Shown here: one piece after another, positions 5,051 to 13,901 of the stretch
Numbering within the stretch: the stretch's first letter is position 1
Layout of the letters: each line of letters begins with the position of its first letter
Source: UBA1181 sp963619325
Lineage (GTDB): Bacteria; Bacteroidota; Bacteroidia; Bacteroidales; Paludibacteraceae
Direction of reading: 5' to 3'
NCBI GenBank assembly: GCA_963619325.1
Contig: CAVEVQ010000011.1
Coordinates: 1 to 64,000, forward strand
DNA length: 64,000 nt
Notes under the pieces: model-generated
The model's database searches: none
What the model saw: the letters and a program-made list of their open reading frames with translations, nothing else
What the model was told of the DNA's origin: nothing
Program-made: the position numbers and the translations under genes

Positions 5051-7474
5051 TTATACTTTGTCCAACATTTCCATTTTCTCTTTCGCTTCACTCAATGAAA
5101 CCACATCATGATTGCGCCACTTGTTTTGCGATGGTATAGCCTTACTCAATAGTGGCATATACTCCCCAAGCGTAAACACTACACGAAGATTATCCGTTTC
5201 GCCGTCACGCAATGGACGAATCTTTGATAGTTTCTTGAATCCGATAGTCTTTATCTGATATACTCCTTGCACCGAACCGGCAACGATTGGCAAGAGATAC
5301 TCCAAGGATTGAATATCTATTTCGTCAAAGTCAAGATTGCCTGTATAATAGTTTTTAGCAGAATTGCTGCGATACAAATCTATCTCGGGGTTGCTTGACT
5401 TTACATATCCCACATACACGCTCTTCTTTGAAATTTCTTTCTGTGTATAGTGCAAACCACGTTGTGGAATAGCATTGCTTACATACTCCGAACCGAGTTT
5501 CTTCTTTAGCAACAACTGTTCAAGATGTTCATAGAGTTGTGGACTATCCTCGTCCTCATGTCCGTAGTGTTCCTTCCTGCTTTTGCTCTTCGGCAAAAGG
5601 GGGAAAGCACCGATGTTCACGCTCTCCACGCTACTGCTATAATAGCGTTTCGCAATTGTTTCGGTGTCGCCACGTCCAGGGAAGAGAATATAACCGCCAA
5701 TCACTTCCTTGCTTGAATGCTCTTTGCGGTCAGAGCCGTAATAGATGGCATCACGGTAGCGGTGCATCTGGTTGATGGCATCTGATGGCGGATAGTCTCC
5801 GCCACGCAACTCGTGCATTTCGTCAAGGTCTGCTTGCTCAACGTCCTTATCTAAACGACTGTCGCTGATGACACGGTACTTGGCATCATAGAGATAGGTA
5901 AGCAATATCTCCGTGCCGTCCTTCTTGGCAATGTTCAACACGATGTCGGGACGTTGTTCGGTGGTGGCGGTATGCACACCGAACGGATCGGAGTTCCGGC
6001 GGTTAAACGTGTGTTGGTAGTGAAGCGTTACCACATCTCCGGCATGTGCTCGCATCTGCGCCGCCCACTCGGACGTATCGTTCTCATCGGGTGTGGGATA
6101 GTTGAACGTCACGGTGTGTTCCATGCGTGAGTTGGAGAAAGGATTGAGCAACGACCCTTTCGGCTCTGACACAAGCCTTTCATATTGTGGTGTTCCGTTC
6201 TCTATACGCAGGAGTTGTTTCACCATGCGCTTCATCTTGATAAAGCACCACAACTCATAGATTTCCCATATCTGCAACGTGCCAATATTTGATGCTCCGT
6301 TGTAGAGGTCAATGCCACGGCGCAACTTTATCCAATCTTTGTACACTTGTTGATATCCGGCACGACTTTGCAGCACAAGGCTATCTTGGTTCATGCCTTC
6401 AAACTTGCCTATTGTTCGGAAGAAGGGATTATGTTGCAACTTCTGTATGCGCTCCTTGTATTTAGTCAGACGTGTGCGATGATCATCGGAGAGTTCTTCG
6501 TTGCGGTCGGCACTCAACACTTCATCCAAGATCTTTGCGAGCCGTGTTCCGATTTGCGTCAAGGTGTGCTTCACGAAACGGTTTTCACGAGTGTTCACCG
6601 TGTTGTCGCTTTCTTTCAACTCAAACCAATGGTTGTCAAGTTCTTTGGCAGCACGCTTATCTTCGTATTCATCTTCAAGTGCAGGAGTCCAACGCTTTAT
6701 TTTCTCGACTTTGGCAAACGTGCTGTAAGAACGCACTTTCTGATGGGGACGGCGCAAGATAAGTTCAATGTTCTTCAGATAGTCATCAACTATCTCTTCA
6801 AAGATGTTCATCCAAACGATGTCGTTGCGCACTCGTCCACGTGTCAGTTGTTGGTAAGTGGTAGCAAGGTAACGGAAGATTACATCGTTGTATTCTTCGT
6901 TCACATCGTTCAAGAGCGACTTGTAGTCGTGCTTGGTGTCCAACTTCGGACTTACCACGTCAAACGTCACCCATGCACGGTGCATCTTGCCGTGGTGGCA
7001 ATACTCAAATTCAAGTTTGAACACACCGGGTTCGTTCAGAAAACTCACGTTTCCCGACAATCCGAAGATTTCCTTTCCTGTATAGTCGGTGTCTACGAAG
7101 AAAGCGGTTTCGATGTCCTTACGAACGTGCAGAACTTTCGGTGTTGTTCCGGCATCTACGACTCCTTTGCCGAAACGTATGGCTATGTTGTATTCGCTTG
7201 TTTCAAACAACACAGGCCAACGCTCTTCCCACACGTTGCTACATTCTTCGGAGTTGTCGCTGTGCAACCCCAAGTAACGGTAGAGGCGCAGTCGGCATTT
7301 GTCGCTTGAAGCGTAACGGCAGTATCGTTCTTCGTAGGGTACACCGCTTTCGGGCTTGGGGTCATTCTCTCGGTCTATACGACCTTTGAAACGTCCCCAG
7401 GCATACGCCAAGTCCTCGCTACGCACGATGACTTGATACTCGCCGCCCTCATGTTCAAAACGCAGTGCTTCCAT
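5051..7474 (-). CDS. McrC-like nuclease subunit with DUF2357 domain (LlaJI R2-like)
   Basis: This 807-residue protein is the DNA-cleaving partner of the adjacent McrB-like NTPase. The N-terminal 450 residues fit the DUF2357 region of McrC-type proteins, with helical stretches such as NTVNTRENRFVKHTL (about 291-305). A PD-(D/E)xK site follows: RPDIVLN (Asp510) and LYDAKYR (Asp530, Lys532), then the downstream helix INQMHRYRDAIYY. It is far longer than E. coli McrC (about 350 residues), as expected for DUF2357 forms. It starts 15 bp after the NTPase gene and ends in a strong terminator, so it is the last gene of the operon. With two dedicated cytosine methyltransferases in the operon, it more likely cuts unmethylated sites, as LlaJI does, than methylated DNA. 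Its base composition looks more GC-rich than the methyltransferase genes. Confidence 0.88.
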   Translation of the reverse strand: MEALRFEHEGGEYQVIVRSEDLAYAWGRFKGRIDRENDPKPESGVPYEERYCRYASSDKCRLRLYRYLGLHSDNSEECSNVWEERWPVLFETSEYNIAIRFGKGVVDAGTTPKVLHVRKDIETAFFVDTDYTGKEIFGLSGNVSFLNEPGVFKLEFEYCHHGKMHRAWVTFDVVSPKLDTKHDYKSLLNDVNEEYNDVIFRYLATTYQQLTRGRVRNDIVWMNIFEEIVDDYLKNIELILRRPHQKVRSYSTFAKVEKIKRWTPALEDEYEDKRAAKELDNHWFELKESDNTVNTRENRFVKHTLTQIGTRLAKILDEVLSADRNEELSDDHRTRLTKYKERIQKLQHNPFFRTIGKFEGMNQDSLVLQSRAGYQQVYKDWIKLRRGIDLYNGASNIGTLQIWEIYELWCFIKMKRMVKQLLRIENGTPQYERLVSEPKGSLLNPFSNSRMEHTVTFNYPTPDENDTSEWAAQMRAHAGDVVTLHYQHTFNRRNSDPFGVHTATTEQRPDIVLNIAKKDGTEILLTYLYDAKYRVISDSRLDKDVEQADLDEMHELRGGDYPPSDAINQMHRYRDAIYYGSDRKEHSSKEVIGGYILFPGRGDTETIAKRYYSSSVESVNIGAFPLLPKSKSRKEHYGHEDEDSPQLYEHLEQLLLKKKLGSEYVSNAIPQRGLHYTQKEISKKSVYVGYVKSSNPEIDLYRSNSAKNYYTGNLDFDEIDIQSLEYLLPIVAGSVQGVYQIKTIGFKKLSKIRPLRDGETDNLRVVFTLGEYMPLLSKAIPSQNKWRNHDVVSLSEAKEKMEMLDKV

Positions 7475-7489
7475 ATTTGTCCGTGAGGT

Positions 7490-9601
7490 TTATGGCCAAT
7501 AACGTGTGAAGTTCTGACGGAACAAGCGGTTGGTCATCTCGTCCAACTTATCTACTGCCATATATTCGCCAACGTTTTCTTCCGTATGTTGTGGAGCGAT
7601 TGAACGCAGCCAATCAAGTGTGGTGTAACTGCGGCTCATGCCGTTTTCTTCCACTTGGCTCGGCAGAGAGTTGGCTGCGCACTCGTTGGCAGAGATATTG
7701 AACATCTCGTCATCGCCTTCCACTCTCGGCAATATCTTCATAAGGAGAATTTTGTCAATGGCGGTGTCCACGTATTGTTTGAATGTGTCAAAGTCTACGT
7801 CTTTGCCTTCGTCCGTTGCTTGGTCAAGCAATACGGCAAGGTAAATGGTCAACTCGTTCATTACACGGTAACTCACCGTAAACGGAGTACCATTCAAAAC
7901 CTTGTTTATCTGCTCCAACCTTTGGGGCAGACCATCCTTACCTTTGCCTTGGATGTAGTTGCTTATCTCGGCATCATTAACCACGGCATAGCATTTCTCC
8001 AATACCTCGGATGCGCTAACATAATGACTACACAAATCTTCCATTGTTAGTGGTGTGTCAGTATATGCAAGGTCGCTACTGTTTTTGAAGATGTCGGCAA
8101 GCGCGCCACCATTCATTTCAATGGTCATGGCGCGGTCTATTACTTTGCGAGAGAATTGATGGGTGGTGTCGTCCATGTTCACAGTACCTACGATGAACAC
8201 GTTTTCGGGCAAAGTCAGTCCCTCTGTCAAAAGACTATCGCCCTCTGTTGTGACCTTCTCCATCTCCTCTTTGTCGCTGATGTCAAAGAGTTTGAAATAA
8301 ATGTCCCTATTCGTTCTAAGGTTCGGATATACACCATTTAGTTTACTCAATCCTAAGAAATATTTCTTGTCAACAAGCACACCGCTCTTCACCTCTTCAT
8401 ATATCTCGCCGTCCTCATCTTCGGTTTCTACAATGCGTCTTGTTTCGAGTACACTCAAAAACTCGGCAAAGTACTGCTCCACGGGGGCGAGGTTCATTTC
8501 GTCAAGACATACAAAGAAAGGCACATTAGGGTACATCATGGCTTTCACCAAGAACTTGACGAATTTGGTGAACATATATTCTTTGTTGATGTTACTCCAA
8601 TAACCCAAGAACTCGGTGCTATCGTGCCAGTTAGGTTTCACCTCCACCATGCAATAGTTGCCCGGTGTTGTTCCGTCTGCGTCCTGCAATTCTTCAGGGC
8701 ACGACTTAAAGGCAAACTCTCTGACTATACGGCTCTTGCCCGTACCGCTTATTCCTGCAAGAAGCATGAAGGGTTTAGTGCGGAGGGCGGAGAGAAATGT
8801 ATCTCTTCTTAAAATGTATTTATTTAAATCACGATGAATCTGATTTTGTGTATTAGCTTCATTCGGAGAAGTAAATCTAAGCGATTCCGTATTTTTAATA
8901 CGGAGAGTTCTTAGCTCATCGGAAAAGTTATCTATAACATCTCTGTCTATGTAATAAGTCTTTACATTCTTTTCATTAGACACACTAAACAACCCCCAAT
9001 CTGCCAATGCTAGTATAGGTTTGGGGTCTCCCCATTTTTTTGCGTCATCTCTTGGAACTATGTCCAAGTTCATTTTCCGCTTTAATAATACATCAATTAA
9101 CACATCAGCAAAATCCTGATGTTCTAATTCCATCTTTCCTAATATATATGCGAACTCCTTATTGGTCATTCGACCTAACAATAAAGTACTTTTTAGGAAT
9201 ATATTAGGTGCTTCTAGATCGGAATCGGAAGCGCATCCTAATACATTTCGTCCAAAAGTATTATGTGCTAAAATCTCAATAAGTATTCTTTGCATACCTA
9301 TTTTATCATTAGCACATAGCTTTTTATAAAATTTCTTTCCGTTCTCAGATATTCGTCTTCGGGATTGTACATTTTCAGTGTCTTCCCATTCTATTAATCC
9401 ATAATAGGATAATACTTGGGTTTTCTTGGTATAACTTTGAGGTTCTTTTTTCTCCGTTTCGATACCAGCCGCTATTAAACTACGTGAGAGCCTATCTATT
9501 AAATCGGAATTTGAAACCCACGACATATCGTCATAATAGACCTTTAATGTCAATTTCAATGTCTCAGGCTCTGCATTACATTTAGGAATGATTAGTGCCA
9601 T
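7490..9601 (-). CDS. McrB-like AAA+ NTPase (LlaJI R1-like)
   Basis: This 703-residue motor subunit of the restriction complex presumably hydrolyses GTP or ATP to drive translocation and activate the nuclease. It shows Walker A GISGTGKS (283-290), Walker B FFVCLDEMN (362-370) followed by LAPVEQYFAEFLSVLE, and the McrB signature region VGTVNMDDTTHQFSRK (471-486) with a downstream DRA. Residues 1-260 form a separate N-terminal part with a winged-helix-like stretch (LSYYGLIEW...RRRISENGKKFYKKL), probably the DNA-recognition module. It begins 3 bp after the second methyltransferase and is followed 15 bp later by the McrC-like gene. The pairing of McrB/McrC-like proteins with two C5 methyltransferases is the arrangement of the lactococcal LlaJI system. 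GTP versus ATP preference is not visible. Confidence 0.9.
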   Translation of the reverse strand: MALIIPKCNAEPETLKLTLKVYYDDMSWVSNSDLIDRLSRSLIAAGIETEKKEPQSYTKKTQVLSYYGLIEWEDTENVQSRRRISENGKKFYKKLCANDKIGMQRILIEILAHNTFGRNVLGCASDSDLEAPNIFLKSTLLLGRMTNKEFAYILGKMELEHQDFADVLIDVLLKRKMNLDIVPRDDAKKWGDPKPILALADWGLFSVSNEKNVKTYYIDRDVIDNFSDELRTLRIKNTESLRFTSPNEANTQNQIHRDLNKYILRRDTFLSALRTKPFMLLAGISGTGKSRIVREFAFKSCPEELQDADGTTPGNYCMVEVKPNWHDSTEFLGYWSNINKEYMFTKFVKFLVKAMMYPNVPFFVCLDEMNLAPVEQYFAEFLSVLETRRIVETEDEDGEIYEEVKSGVLVDKKYFLGLSKLNGVYPNLRTNRDIYFKLFDISDKEEMEKVTTEGDSLLTEGLTLPENVFIVGTVNMDDTTHQFSRKVIDRAMTIEMNGGALADIFKNSSDLAYTDTPLTMEDLCSHYVSASEVLEKCYAVVNDAEISNYIQGKGKDGLPQRLEQINKVLNGTPFTVSYRVMNELTIYLAVLLDQATDEGKDVDFDTFKQYVDTAIDKILLMKILPRVEGDDEMFNISANECAANSLPSQVEENGMSRSYTTLDWLRSIAPQHTEENVGEYMAVDKLDEMTNRLFRQNFTRYWP

Positions 9602-9604
9602 AGT

Positions 9605-10747
9605 TTATAATTGATTAAGAAGTTCTATCATTATTACTTTAATTAAGTTAGAAGGGATGCCCTCTCCAATAACCTTTCTTATGAATGTTTCATCTGCCCA
9701 ATCAGGAATCGGCCAATCTGTTGGTAGGGACGACACAATTAATAATTCATAGATGGTTAACACTCTAGCATCCGAGTACAAAATATCGCCATCTTTTTGA
9801 TATTTTCTTCCAGGGTGTACACATGCAAGAGAAGATATTACGCCATTATTTTGAGTTATCGTTCTAGCGGGCTTATCCCAATACATTCTTCTATAGTTGT
9901 TATGATGCGCTTTTACCCTAGTCCCATCTTCTTTTTGTGGGAAATGGATGGGATTGTAAATCGCTGATTTCCCTGTAGGTGTATGCATCATCCATTCTAC
10001 TTGTTTCCAAGAGTGTTTTGGAGGATAATGCCATTTGGAAATTCTCAATCCTGCCTCTCTTTTTTGTTCATATTCAGGAAACTTTGACTTTGTAAATTCT
10101 AAGCCCTCTCTTAACAAAGGATCAAGGCTAGGAAGCATTCCGATAGCATGTTCCAAATCAATTTGCTTTTGAGCTTTCGGAAATTCCCATGTGATATTTA
10201 TGTCATTTCTCACAAGTAGAAAAATGTTCCTTTCTCTCATTTGCGGTACACCGTAATCCATTGCCTTGATTAACGTAGTTGAATTGAACTTGTAGTCGCT
10301 CAATTCTGAATGAAGATAGTCAGGAATGAGCATAACTTCTCCATTCAGCACTATCTTTGTTTTAAGTATAGTTGGCACATTCTCAATCAATGCATACTTA
10401 GGTCTTACTTGCTGAATAACATCTACTGCATAGTATATAAGCTGATTTCTTACATCGAACTCTTTTCGACTTCCAGCCATACTCATACCTTGACATGGTG
10501 GAGTGGCAATTATAAAATCTACTTCTTTTTCTATAGCCTCTTTAACTATCTGACAACGTAATTCATCATTTGTAATGTCTCCAATTATCATATGAGTATT
10601 TGGATATACTGCAGAATAAAATTCTGCACGTTTCTCCAGTAGCTCATTGGCAATTACAATATCAACACCGATATCTGCTAAATATGCTTCAGCAATACCG
10701 ACATTTGCAAAAAGCGATAATCCTTTTAATCTTCTTTTTGTATTCAT
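9605..10747 (-). CDS. DNA cytosine-5 methyltransferase, second of a paralogous pair (LlaJI M2-like)
   Basis: This is a 380-residue C5 methyltransferase. Motif I is SLFANVGIAEAYL (11-23), a divergent form in which the usual FxGxGG reads FANVG. Motif IV is ATPPCQGMSMAG with the catalytic Cys at about 84. Motif VI is ENVP, motif VIII QMRERNIFLL, motif IX ARTITQ, and the C-terminal motif X is VIGEGIPSNLI, in place of the usual GNAVPP. It is clearly paralogous to the protein encoded just upstream, sharing motif form, SDAR.LT.YEL and HPGR blocks. The stop of the upstream gene and this start share one base (TAATG), giving translational coupling. Two C5 enzymes fit an asymmetric target with a cytosine on each strand (LlaJI: GACGC); the actual target is unknown. 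Confidence 0.92.
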   Translation of the reverse strand: MNTKRRLKGLSLFANVGIAEAYLADIGVDIVIANELLEKRAEFYSAVYPNTHMIIGDITNDELRCQIVKEAIEKEVDFIIATPPCQGMSMAGSRKEFDVRNQLIYYAVDVIQQVRPKYALIENVPTILKTKIVLNGEVMLIPDYLHSELSDYKFNSTTLIKAMDYGVPQMRERNIFLLVRNDINITWEFPKAQKQIDLEHAIGMLPSLDPLLREGLEFTKSKFPEYEQKREAGLRISKWHYPPKHSWKQVEWMMHTPTGKSAIYNPIHFPQKEDGTRVKAHHNNYRRMYWDKPARTITQNNGVISSLACVHPGRKYQKDGDILYSDARVLTIYELLIVSSLPTDWPIPDWADETFIRKVIGEGIPSNLIKVIMIELLNQL

Positions 10748-11874
10748 TATCGAATCATTTCAAATAGTTGTTTGGTAAAAAGAGGAGGTATTCCCTCGCC
10801 TATAATTCTTCTAACGAAAGCTTCTTTGGTGTTATGAGGAAGAGGCCAATTGTTTGGCAAGCTCATAACTAACATTAACTCATAAAGCGTTAGAGTCCTA
10901 GCGTCAGAATATATCCAAAGTCCGTTCTCATCCTTTGTTGTTCTTCTTCCTGGATGGACATTGTTTTGCGATGAAATCTTTCGATTGTCCATGGTCACAG
11001 TATATGCCGGTGTATCCCAATTCTGCCTTTTGTAAGTATTGTGATACCCCTTCACATACTCACCATTAAGTTTTCTTGGTCTATAATAATCGTTATCAAA
11101 CGCAGTATTACCCGTTGGTGTATATTGCATCACTTGAACCTGTCTATATACATGAACAGGAGGAATATTCCATCGTGATATCTGTAAAGCACGCTTTTCT
11201 CTTTCCTTATATTTAGGAAAAAGTTTTTCAAAGGTGTCGTTGTCCAAATCTTTCACGAAAGGATCAATTATAGGAATATCACCTATAACATCTCTCATAG
11301 TTACTTTATGATTCCATTTGTGAGGTAACAACCAAATAGGTTGATCTAAACGAGATATTAAAACTATGGTTCTCTCTCTAGTCTGAGGTACACCATAGTC
11401 GTCTGTATTGATTAAATTTACAGATATGTTGTAATCTTGTCCCAACAAACTTTGAATGAGGTCAGGAATTAAAACCTGATTTCCCTCATATTCAATTGAT
11501 GTATTTATGTAACCCGGTACGTTTTCTAGTAAAGCGTACCGAGGTCTTAAATCCAAAATAGCATGTAATGCTGGAATCGTTAGACTATTTCTCTCATCTC
11601 CATCCATTTGTTGTCCAGCAGTACTTATACCTTGGCAAGGTGGAGTAGCCATAATTACATCAACCTCTTCCTCTATACTTTTCTCTATTATTTGATTATA
11701 TATTTCCTTGTCTAATATATCCCCACAAATCATACATGACTCTGGATAAAGTTGCTGATATAACAATGCTCTTCGTTTTTCAAGTTCATTTGCGACAACA
11801 ACGTTCACATCATCGATTTCTTGGAGACGCGCTTCCGCAACACCTATGTTAGCAAAAAGTGAAAGAATTCTCAT
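10747..11874 (-). CDS. DNA cytosine-5 methyltransferase, first of a paralogous pair (LlaJI M1-like)
   Basis: This 375-residue C5 methyltransferase has motif I ILSLFANIGVAEARL (3-17), motif IV ATPPCQGISTAG with catalytic Cys80, motif VI ENVPGY, motif VIII QTRERTIVLIS, motif IX AYTVTMDN, and motif X IIGEGIPPLF. It resembles its downstream neighbour along the whole length, so the pair arose by duplication. It starts 3 bp after the small HTH gene and is the second gene of the five-gene operon. Lactococcal M1.LlaJI carries its own regulatory HTH; here that role probably belongs to the separate upstream protein. Methylation by the pair protects the host from the McrBC-like restriction complex encoded downstream. 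Confidence 0.92.
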   Translation of the reverse strand: MRILSLFANIGVAEARLQEIDDVNVVVANELEKRRALLYQQLYPESCMICGDILDKEIYNQIIEKSIEEEVDVIMATPPCQGISTAGQQMDGDERNSLTIPALHAILDLRPRYALLENVPGYINTSIEYEGNQVLIPDLIQSLLGQDYNISVNLINTDDYGVPQTRERTIVLISRLDQPIWLLPHKWNHKVTMRDVIGDIPIIDPFVKDLDNDTFEKLFPKYKEREKRALQISRWNIPPVHVYRQVQVMQYTPTGNTAFDNDYYRPRKLNGEYVKGYHNTYKRQNWDTPAYTVTMDNRKISSQNNVHPGRRTTKDENGLWIYSDARTLTLYELMLVMSLPNNWPLPHNTKEAFVRRIIGEGIPPLFTKQLFEMIR

Positions 11875-11877
11875 AAT

Positions 11878-12096
11878 TTAAAGTTCTTCGTATTCATCAA
11901 CTCTAAGCAATTCGGAAATATCTACTTTTAACAACTTTGAAATTCGGATAAGCGTATCAATGTCAGGCTGACAAGTATTGGTACACCACTTTGAAACAGT
12001 CGTTTTATCTTTACCTAATTGATCAGCAAGCCAATTATTGGATTTCTCCTTTTCAGCCAAGACTATCTTTAATCTATTTAGTTTCTTGTTTGCCAT
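11878..12096 (-). CDS. Small XRE-type helix-turn-helix regulator of the LlaJI-like operon
   Basis: This 72-residue DNA-binding protein has a typical XRE/lambda-repressor fold: NNWLADQLGKDKTTVSKW (about 20-37) is the helix-turn-helix and the C-terminal segment is LIRISKLLKVDISELL. A longer frame upstream is open, but the promoter box at 12120-12127 lies inside it, and ATG at 12094-12096 gives a normal short leader, so I choose this start. It is the first gene of the operon, 3 bp before the first methyltransferase. A size and position like R-M controller (C) proteins suggest that it times methyltransferase and endonuclease expression. Its 5' end is duplicated at the left edge of the window. Confidence 0.88.
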   Translation of the reverse strand: MANKKLNRLKIVLAEKEKSNNWLADQLGKDKTTVSKWCTNTCQPDIDTLIRISKLLKVDISELLRVDEYEEL

Positions 12097-12254
12097 AAAT
12101 ATAATCGTTAATAGAAGTACAAAGGTACATTCCCCCCCACAAACGAAAGAACAGCCTGCTAAATATTTAGTATTATTCTCAATTTTATGAGTGTATAACA
12201 AAATGGCTTTTGTCTTTTCCCCACCCTCCATCTCCCTCTACCTTAGCCCCCAAA
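12055..12254. repeat. Right copy of the ~200-bp direct repeat
   Basis: It matches 1-200 with two mismatches. It covers codons 1-14 of the HTH gene, its promoter and about 130 bp upstream. Beyond 12254 the copies diverge completely: here a phage-like fragment follows, whereas the left copy is followed by an unrelated gene remnant. The two copies lie in the same orientation, 12054 bp apart, so recombination between them would excise the island as a circle. Confidence 0.95.
12120..12127 (-). promoter_or_regulatory. -7 box TACCTTTG of the LlaJI-like operon
   Basis: This TAnnTTTG match on the minus strand lies 23 bp upstream of the HTH start. No other promoter-like box is evident between the five genes, which are spaced by 15 bp or less. 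Confidence 0.65.
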
Positions 12255-12265
12255 ACAGCAATTCC

Positions 12266-12496
12266 ATGCCCAATTATACAGACAACACATTCACCGTGCG
12301 GACCATTCCGGGGGCTCGGGCTGCGGCGGCATTCTTGCCCAAGACGAGCGAGGTGTTCAAGGAAGAACACGAGGTGGCGCCGGTGTGGATTAACGACCGA
12401 ATGCAGTATGTGCCGTGGGGTGCGGACAAAATATCGGTTAGAAAATCCCAAAATAACAAGCATACATATTACATTTGTAGTGAATTGGGTGCTTAA
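12266..12496 (+). pseudogene. N-terminal fragment of a Bacteroidota phage-type (portal-like) protein
   Basis: The segment starts MPNYTDNTFTVRTIPGARAA and continues through FLPKTSEVFKEEHEVAP and VWINDRMQYVPWGAD. I recognise this as the conserved N terminus of a protein found in Bacteroides prophage-like and mobile regions, often annotated portal-like. The family is several hundred residues long. Here similarity ends at about 12428 and an unrelated A/T-rich tail leads to a stop at 12496. The fragment is clearly more GC-rich than its surroundings. It begins 12 bp beyond the right repeat, so the island probably sits in a decayed prophage. A short tail frame ending at 12591 (RKKVEEYLQQENK) may be another remnant. 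The rest of 12497-12597 holds nothing I can identify. Confidence 0.5.
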
Positions 12497-12597
12497 GGCA
12501 CCGCTGAAAAGCATATCATCCTTTCACATTGAAGGGACGTGTGGACATACGCAAGAAGGTTGAGGAATATCTGCAACAGGAGAATAAATGAGTTGAT

Positions 12598-13665
12598 ATG
12601 GCAAATTGGGCAAAGATAGAAAGGGCTATAGGAAATGGGGCTATTGTGCCAATGCAAGCCCCTGTAATAGTTTCCGCAAGTAGAAGCACTGATATTCCAG
12701 CTTTCTATGCCGACTGGTTCTTCCATCGCTTGCAAAAGGGGTATTCGGCTTGGACGAATCCTTTTAACGGTGTAAAATCGTATGTGTCATACGAAAACAC
12801 TCGTTTCATCGTGTTTTGGTCAAAAAATCCGCGTCCGTTGCTGCCCTATCTACCTATACTCAAAGAACGTAATATCAAGTGCTATGTCCAATATACGTTG
12901 AATGACTACGAGCAAGAAAAGTTGGAGAAAGTTCCACCCCTTGCCAATCGTATAGAAACGTTCAAGTTATTAGTAGAACAATTAGGTAAGAGTGCCGTAA
13001 TATGGCGGTTCGACCCTTTGATATTGACAGATGACATCTCCGTGGACGACCTTCTTCGAAAAGTGCAGAACATAGGTGACCAACTGAAGGAGTACACCGA
13101 AAAACTTGTATTCAGCTATGCTGATATTGCCCTGTACAAGAAAGTCAAGTACAACCTTGAGTCTAATGGCATTCCTTACCATGAGTGGGAAACGGAACAG
13201 ATGGAAGAGTTTGCAGACAAACTGTCTGTAATGAATCGTGAACATGATTGGAACTTTCAAATAGCAACATGTGGCGAGAAAATCAACATAGAGAAATATG
13301 GTATCACGCACAACCGTTGCATTGACGGCGACCTGATCACTCGCCTTGCATGGGAGGATAAGGAACTGATGGACTTCATGAAGGTAAAAATAGAAACAGT
13401 TCCGCCTCCAACGTTGTTCGGAGAACTTGAAATACCCAATGGGGCAATACTCTTGCCAAACAACCTTTACTTTATAAGCACTCACAAGAAAGATACTGGC
13501 CAACGTCAGTTTTGCGAGTGCATGGCGTCCAAGGATATCGGAGAGTACAATACTTGTCCGCATCTCTGCGAATACTGCTATGCCAATACCACTAAGCAAA
13601 TGGCCTTGCAAAATTGGAAGCGTCATCAAGAAAATAATTTATCGGAAACAATAACAGGGAAATAA
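12598..13665 (+). CDS. DUF1848 family protein (radical SAM-like, Cys-rich C terminus)
   Basis: This 355-residue protein matches the DUF1848 pattern: SASRSTDIPAFYADWF near the N terminus, FIVFWSKNPRPLLPYL, VIWRFDPLIL, and the C-terminal cluster CMASKDIGEYNTCPHLCEYCYAN, whose cysteines could bind an iron-sulfur cluster or zinc. The fold is thought to be related to radical SAM or spore photoproduct lyase-like enzymes, but the reaction is unknown. It reads rightward, away from the island, and no partner gene is obvious. The start is the first Met of the frame; the start at 12598 follows a fragment stop by 6 bp. It appears intact. Confidence 0.85.
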   Translation: MANWAKIERAIGNGAIVPMQAPVIVSASRSTDIPAFYADWFFHRLQKGYSAWTNPFNGVKSYVSYENTRFIVFWSKNPRPLLPYLPILKERNIKCYVQYTLNDYEQEKLEKVPPLANRIETFKLLVEQLGKSAVIWRFDPLILTDDISVDDLLRKVQNIGDQLKEYTEKLVFSYADIALYKKVKYNLESNGIPYHEWETEQMEEFADKLSVMNREHDWNFQIATCGEKINIEKYGITHNRCIDGDLITRLAWEDKELMDFMKVKIETVPPPTLFGELEIPNGAILLPNNLYFISTHKKDTGQRQFCECMASKDIGEYNTCPHLCEYCYANTTKQMALQNWKRHQENNLSETITGK

Positions 13666-13680
13666 TAAAAGCGTATATTT

Positions 13681-13848
13681 ATGGTAACATTTATTGATTT
13701 AAGCACGACAAATGAAGATAAGAAACAGGCATATGCAGAAAAAGGGGCATTTGACTATGTTTTTCAATATACAAAGAAAGTAAATGAGCATATTATATCT
13801 AACTTTAAGACACCAATAAACATTGTTGCTATCAACAAACAGCCATAG
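13681..13848 (+). CDS. Small hypothetical protein (55 residues)
   Basis: This short frame from ATG to TAG begins 15 bp after the DUF1848 gene and encodes MVTFIDLSTTNEDKKQAY followed by a polar stretch (EKGAFDYVFQYTKKVNEHI). I do not recognise a family. Spacing and composition suggest a real gene or the 5' end of a truncated one. No membrane segment or cysteine is present. Confidence 0.35.
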   Translation: MVTFIDLSTTNEDKKQAYAEKGAFDYVFQYTKKVNEHIISNFKTPINIVAINKQP

Positions 13849-13901
13849 CCTATATTATGGGTGGTGATAGAAAGTAATCAAGCTAATTTAAGATATTAAA
13901 A

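Noticed and set aside
6347..7309. A 320-codon + strand open frame
   Set aside because: It lies wholly antisense to the McrC-like gene, whose DUF2357 and nuclease motifs are clear; the + strand translation shows no family features.
5051..9601. Stand-alone type IV McrBC system that cuts methylated DNA
   Set aside because: Two C5 methyltransferases and a regulator in the same tight operon make an LlaJI-like type II system a better explanation.
12097..12231. Longer N terminus for the HTH regulator
   Set aside because: The promoter box at 12120-12127 lies inside the extension, and the family start (MANKKLN) is at 12096; the extension is just open sequence.
12598..13665. DUF1848 gene as part of the defence island
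   Set aside because: It lies outside the direct repeat on the opposite strand, and the family is not known to be linked to phage defence.
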